From contig CM046881.1 in NCBI GenBank assembly GCA_025667525.1, positions 32,720,665 through 32,784,664 of the forward strand: a stretch of DNA of 64,000 nucleotides, given 5' to 3'. This DNA comes from Glebionis coronaria. Its lineage: Eukaryota; Streptophyta; Magnoliopsida; Asterales; Asteraceae. The position numbers and the translations under genes were made by a program. The notes under the pieces were generated by a model. It did no database searches. It saw only the letters and a list, made by a program, of their open reading frames with translations, and was not told the origin of the DNA. Positions 63,991-64,000 of the stretch are shown one piece after another. Each line of letters starts with the position of its first letter. Position 1 is the first letter of the stretch.

Positions 63991-64000
63991 CATGTATGGT

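Overview
The window is plant nuclear DNA with no bacterial or organellar features. Three things point to a dicot, most likely a member of the daisy family (Asteraceae): spliced genes with GT-AG introns, polyproteins of Ty1/Copia and Ty3/Gypsy elements, and Gag fragments that I recognise from memory as typical of Asteraceae genomes. Almost all of the 64 kb is nested transposable elements. Ordinary host genes survive only as one split F-box/DUF295 gene and one broken PPR gene.

Left part (1-9.3 kb). A chromodomain Ty3/Gypsy element with an open pol frame and a 3.1-kb 3' LTR sits inside the gag of a minus-strand Copia element. That Copia element sits in turn inside an LTR of a second minus-strand Copia element. 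To the right lie a PPR pseudogene, an LTR-like fragment and a decayed Copia gag fragment.

9.3-20.45 kb is a recent head-to-tail duplication of a 5.57-kb noncoding segment. Each unit carries a hAT-like MITE, a Harbinger-like MITE and a Mutator-like MITE. 20.45-29.9 kb holds the 3' end of a second Gypsy element, whose LTR is split by a complete Copia element (22480-27978, target duplication ATAGT). Next comes a Helitron 3' end whose terminal hairpin is split by a 1.04-kb hAT element (target duplication CCGTGTAT).

32.4-55.9 kb is the most interesting region. A minus-strand F-box/DUF295 gene has an intron of about 211 bp that now holds a 20.2-kb CACTA transposon (33681-53912, target duplication ACT). 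The exons on both sides still join in frame. The CACTA element carries a Ptta/En-Spm-type gene with one exon inverted, the N-terminal part of a transposase, a piece of an LRR receptor-like gene, and the last three exons of a TPR gene resembling SLOW GREEN 1. It also carries a 12.2-kb Copia element (37135-49314, target duplication TGGTC) with almost identical LTRs but three disabling lesions in its coding region.

Right part (56.75-64 kb). A third Gypsy element has a 2.7-kb 5' LTR, a primer binding site and a heavily decayed interior that runs off the window; integrase remnants are readable near the end. I see no rRNA, tRNA or CRISPR. All gene identities rest on protein motifs read by eye; no database search was run.
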